From Poecilobothrus nobilitatus (Eukaryota; Arthropoda; Insecta; Diptera; Dolichopodidae), in assembly GCA_947095535.1 (NCBI GenBank), contig OX352774.1, forward strand, positions 71,548,416-71,612,415: a DNA stretch of 64,000 bases. Direction: 5' to 3'. Both the position numbers and the translations under genes were made by a program. How positions within the stretch are numbered: the stretch's first letter is position 1; every line of letters starts with the position of its first letter. A model generated the notes under the pieces. It was not told where the DNA came from. It saw only the letters and a list, made by a program, of their open reading frames with translations, and did not search any database. Below, in pieces: positions 61,701 through 64,000 of this stretch.

Positions 61701-62565
61701 TGGGGAATTATTTCCGGGCATCGTACAAAATGTTTTTTTTTTTGTTATTTCTTTTTTTTTTATTATCTGTTTTAAGTCATAAATGTTTATGTTCCCAAAT
61801 TCTTTTCTGTGACTCAATAATCGGCTTCTACTGTATTTGCACTTTTGTTTTTATTGTAATTCTATTTAGGATTTGTCATCTTTTTTTAATAAGGCTCTTA
61901 AAAACAGAAAATGAAGTTGAACATTCTAACAGCAAAGTAACGTTTAAGTAAAATAATTTTACCATTACATATTTTCTGACTTGATTTGCTCTCTTGGAGT
62001 TCTGTCTAGCTCTTTAAGTTGAATTTCTAATTATTTAATTCAGAATTTTTTTGTATTTTTAGTCTAATGCAATTAATGCATTAACTGCTATTAATGCAAT
62101 TGTAAAATAGCATATACAGTTAATTAATTCATTATTGTACTTATGCAAATAAGATGTATCTAAGTAGGTCTAGGTTCATACACTAAAGCACTAAATATTT
62201 TTAATTCTTTTAATTATCTATTCAATTAATTTTGCAAATAATTTTATATTAAATTTAAATGAATGCCATTAGCATATGTGTATATATATATATATATGTG
62301 TTATTATGACTTAAATTGTAACTTTTATTAATTTAATTTTCATGAAAAACAGTTTTACTTTTATCAACTGAAACGTATTAATTTTTTATATTTCTTTTAT
62401 TTATTCATGATCAAAAATTAATGAAAGCAAAATTCACTTGTTAAAATATGTATTTTTTTTTTTTTTTTTTAATTAAGTCAATAAAAAATATAACTTTAAA
62501 CAATTGTTTTTTGTTTTTTTAAGATTTTAATTTTGAACATATTTTGCAAAAATTTTTGATAAATT
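58743..62565. other. Probable intron or intergenic DNA, no gene seen
   Basis: AT-rich with GTATGTATATGTATATAAAC-type microsatellite near 59,926-59,945 and strong A- and T-runs at 59,670-60,135. Another copy of the CTCTGATTTTGTAACCAA motif lies at about 61,508-61,525, and an ATCCGATTTGG/ATCCCGATTTGG word is shared between about 61,679 and 12,366. Short open frames are compositional. Confidence 0.5.
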
Positions 62566-62569
62566 TGTT

Positions 62570-62960
62570 TTACTATGTCGGTCCTTTTGTTTATAAAACT
62601 TCTTAACCATTTAAAATGGAACAATCAAGTTTCAGCCATGAATAAGTCTAATGGAAATGTTGTTGTAGAACAATTTTTATATATAACATCATCCGTTAAA
62701 GAGCTACAGTCCCTCAAAATATAAAAAAGTCCACTTTTCAAATGCGTAGACGTATATCTTAAGTTTTACTTAAACATTTTTACAATTCAATACCAAACGT
62801 CAGAAATTTTTTTTAATTTTACAATTCACTATCAAAAGAAACAATAGTTCGGCATTTTAGAATTTAAATTTACCGTTATGTGAAAATAAAATTTTGTAAG
62901 ATTTTACTTTCTTCATAACTTCGCCTTGAAACTTACGAATTTTGAGAAAAGAATGTCTTT
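62570..62960 (+). repeat. Dispersed repeat family A, fragment
   Basis: Matches the middle of the 8.5-10.06 kb copy in the same orientation. A CCGTTA-x-x-GAGCTACAG segment (about 62,694) corresponds to the one near 8,882, and TTTACCGTTATGTGAAAATA (about 62,869) to the one near 9,053. Neither terminal hairpin is present. Confidence 0.55.
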
Positions 62961-63587
62961 AAAGAAAAATGTCTTTGTACCTCGTCTACTTAAGAAGCAA
63001 TTCGCAATGTATTTCTAATTGCATTTTCTTTACAGTTTCTCTTAATTACATATTAGGGTTTCTTTTAAATTGAAAAATGTGATTCTTGATTCCTACAATT
63101 TTTTCTTATATATATATATATTATAATTATGTACATATATAAAATTGTAAAAAAAATAACAAATTTTGAAGGAAGTCGCAATATTCTAAATTGTTTTTAT
63201 TGTGCTTCAGAAAATGTATAAACTTTACATGGGTTAGGTAAAAAATTTGATTTAATTTGCAATCGAAATGATTCTTTTTACAACCAAAAAGAAGTGATAA
63301 ATAAAAATGTTTCGAATTATTTTTCTTCAAGTAATTGTAGAATCAAAAGTACTATTTAAGAATTTCTAGCACCCCTCAGTAGGAAAAATAGGAAAATACA
63401 TTTTAAATTATTGTTATTTAAAAAACTCACTTATTTTTCATATGCGAGAAAATCAAAGGGAGTATTATCTGTTGTTTTGTTAAATTATTCTATTATTAGT
63501 TAATTATTCTATCTATAAATAAATGTTTTATCAAATATTTAATTTTTTTTTTTTTATTAAAAATATTGAATGTAAAAGTTGTTATTC

Positions 63588-63757
63588 TTTGCGTTCCTTT
63601 TACAGTGTAAACTACTCTTTTTTACACCCAACTAAACTAGTATTTGCGATAGAATAGGTAGGAGTAAGTTTAAGTATGGTTATGTTAAATTAGCTTTTCA
63701 TTTACCAACTACTCTCAACTACTCTCGACTACTCTTTTCGTATAAAAGGAACGCAAA
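63588..63757. mobile_element. Small MITE-like element with TTTGCGTTCCTTTTA inverted ends
   Basis: TTTGCGTTCCTTTTACA at about 63,588-63,604 is mirrored by TATAAAAGGAACGCAAA at 63,741-63,757, giving a 15-bp perfect terminal inverted repeat enclosing about 135 bp. Inside the right end is a 10-bp tandem repeat (CAACTACTCT, three variants at about 63,706-63,735). TA lies a few bases outside each end, so a TA target site is possible. No coding capacity. Confidence 0.6.
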
Positions 63758-63759
63758 AT

Positions 63760-64000
63760 TTTATATAATATTAGGAACTTTTCAAAATTTTTTTTTTATA
63801 CAAATACAGATTATAATTTAGAAAGTATTATTATATCAAACAAATGGTATAACAAGCATACAAACAATCATAGTTTAATTATCATTATTTTTTTTATCAT
63901 TAGTTTAAATAAAGAAAATATTTCAAAATTATGTTGAAATAAGTACATAATGTATTTTTGAAAGCAGATTAAATTAAATTTTTAATTCTTCTACTCAATT
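63760..64000. other. Window end, nothing recognised
   Basis: AT-rich non-coding DNA to the edge. If the large gene is spliced at 53,245, its next exon must lie beyond here. Confidence 0.5.

Overview
The window looks like nuclear DNA from an insect, most likely a fly (Diptera). It is extremely AT-rich and studded with TACATATGTATGTA-type microsatellites. It holds long gene-free stretches, 5'-truncated LINE tails, hAT and small inverted-repeat DNA elements, tRNA-derived SINEs, and a tRNA-Arg(ACG) gene of the form seen in flies. Nothing bacterial, plasmid-like or CRISPR-like is present. Species and chromosome cannot be read from the sequence.

Only three host genes are supported. (1) Positions 1-384 are the 3' end of a gene on the + strand that enters from the left edge, with poly(A) signals just after the stop. 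(2) A very large gene on the + strand has one uninterrupted coding exon at about 44,001-53,245 (over 3,080 codons). It encodes a low-complexity, probably nuclear, AT-hook protein that I cannot assign to a named family. It is preceded by about 4.4 kb of strongly A-skewed + strand, probably leader or first-intron sequence with two good 3' splice sites. It ends at a likely 5' splice site, so the gene should continue past the right edge. (3) A tRNA-Arg(ACG) gene lies on the - strand at 54,770-54,842, inside what would be the next intron of the large gene.

The 0.4-39 kb stretch and the 54.9-64 kb stretch are intergenic or intronic and are shaped by mobile elements. They contain three 3' tails of one LINE family (about 1.7, 15.2 and 26.8 kb), a different LINE fragment (20 kb) and an RTE-like LINE with broken reverse transcriptase (33.7-35.6 kb). 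They also contain a decayed hAT element with degenerate transposase (24.4-26.5 kb), a hAT-type non-autonomous element half-copied by a 765-bp tandem duplication (17.8-19.7 kb), three SINE copies (28.2, 30.1, 58.6 kb), two MITE-like inverted-repeat elements (30.7 and 63.6 kb), a foldback-like region (7.6-8.2 kb) and several dispersed repeat families.

The most interesting items are the large protein, especially its array of about 15 units carrying TP-[KR]-H-[KR] and its conserved-looking islands; the SINE family; the hAT-type element with its tandem duplication; and a hammerhead-ribozyme-like motif at 33,594-33,622. I found no gene cluster that would constitute a new defence or metabolic system.
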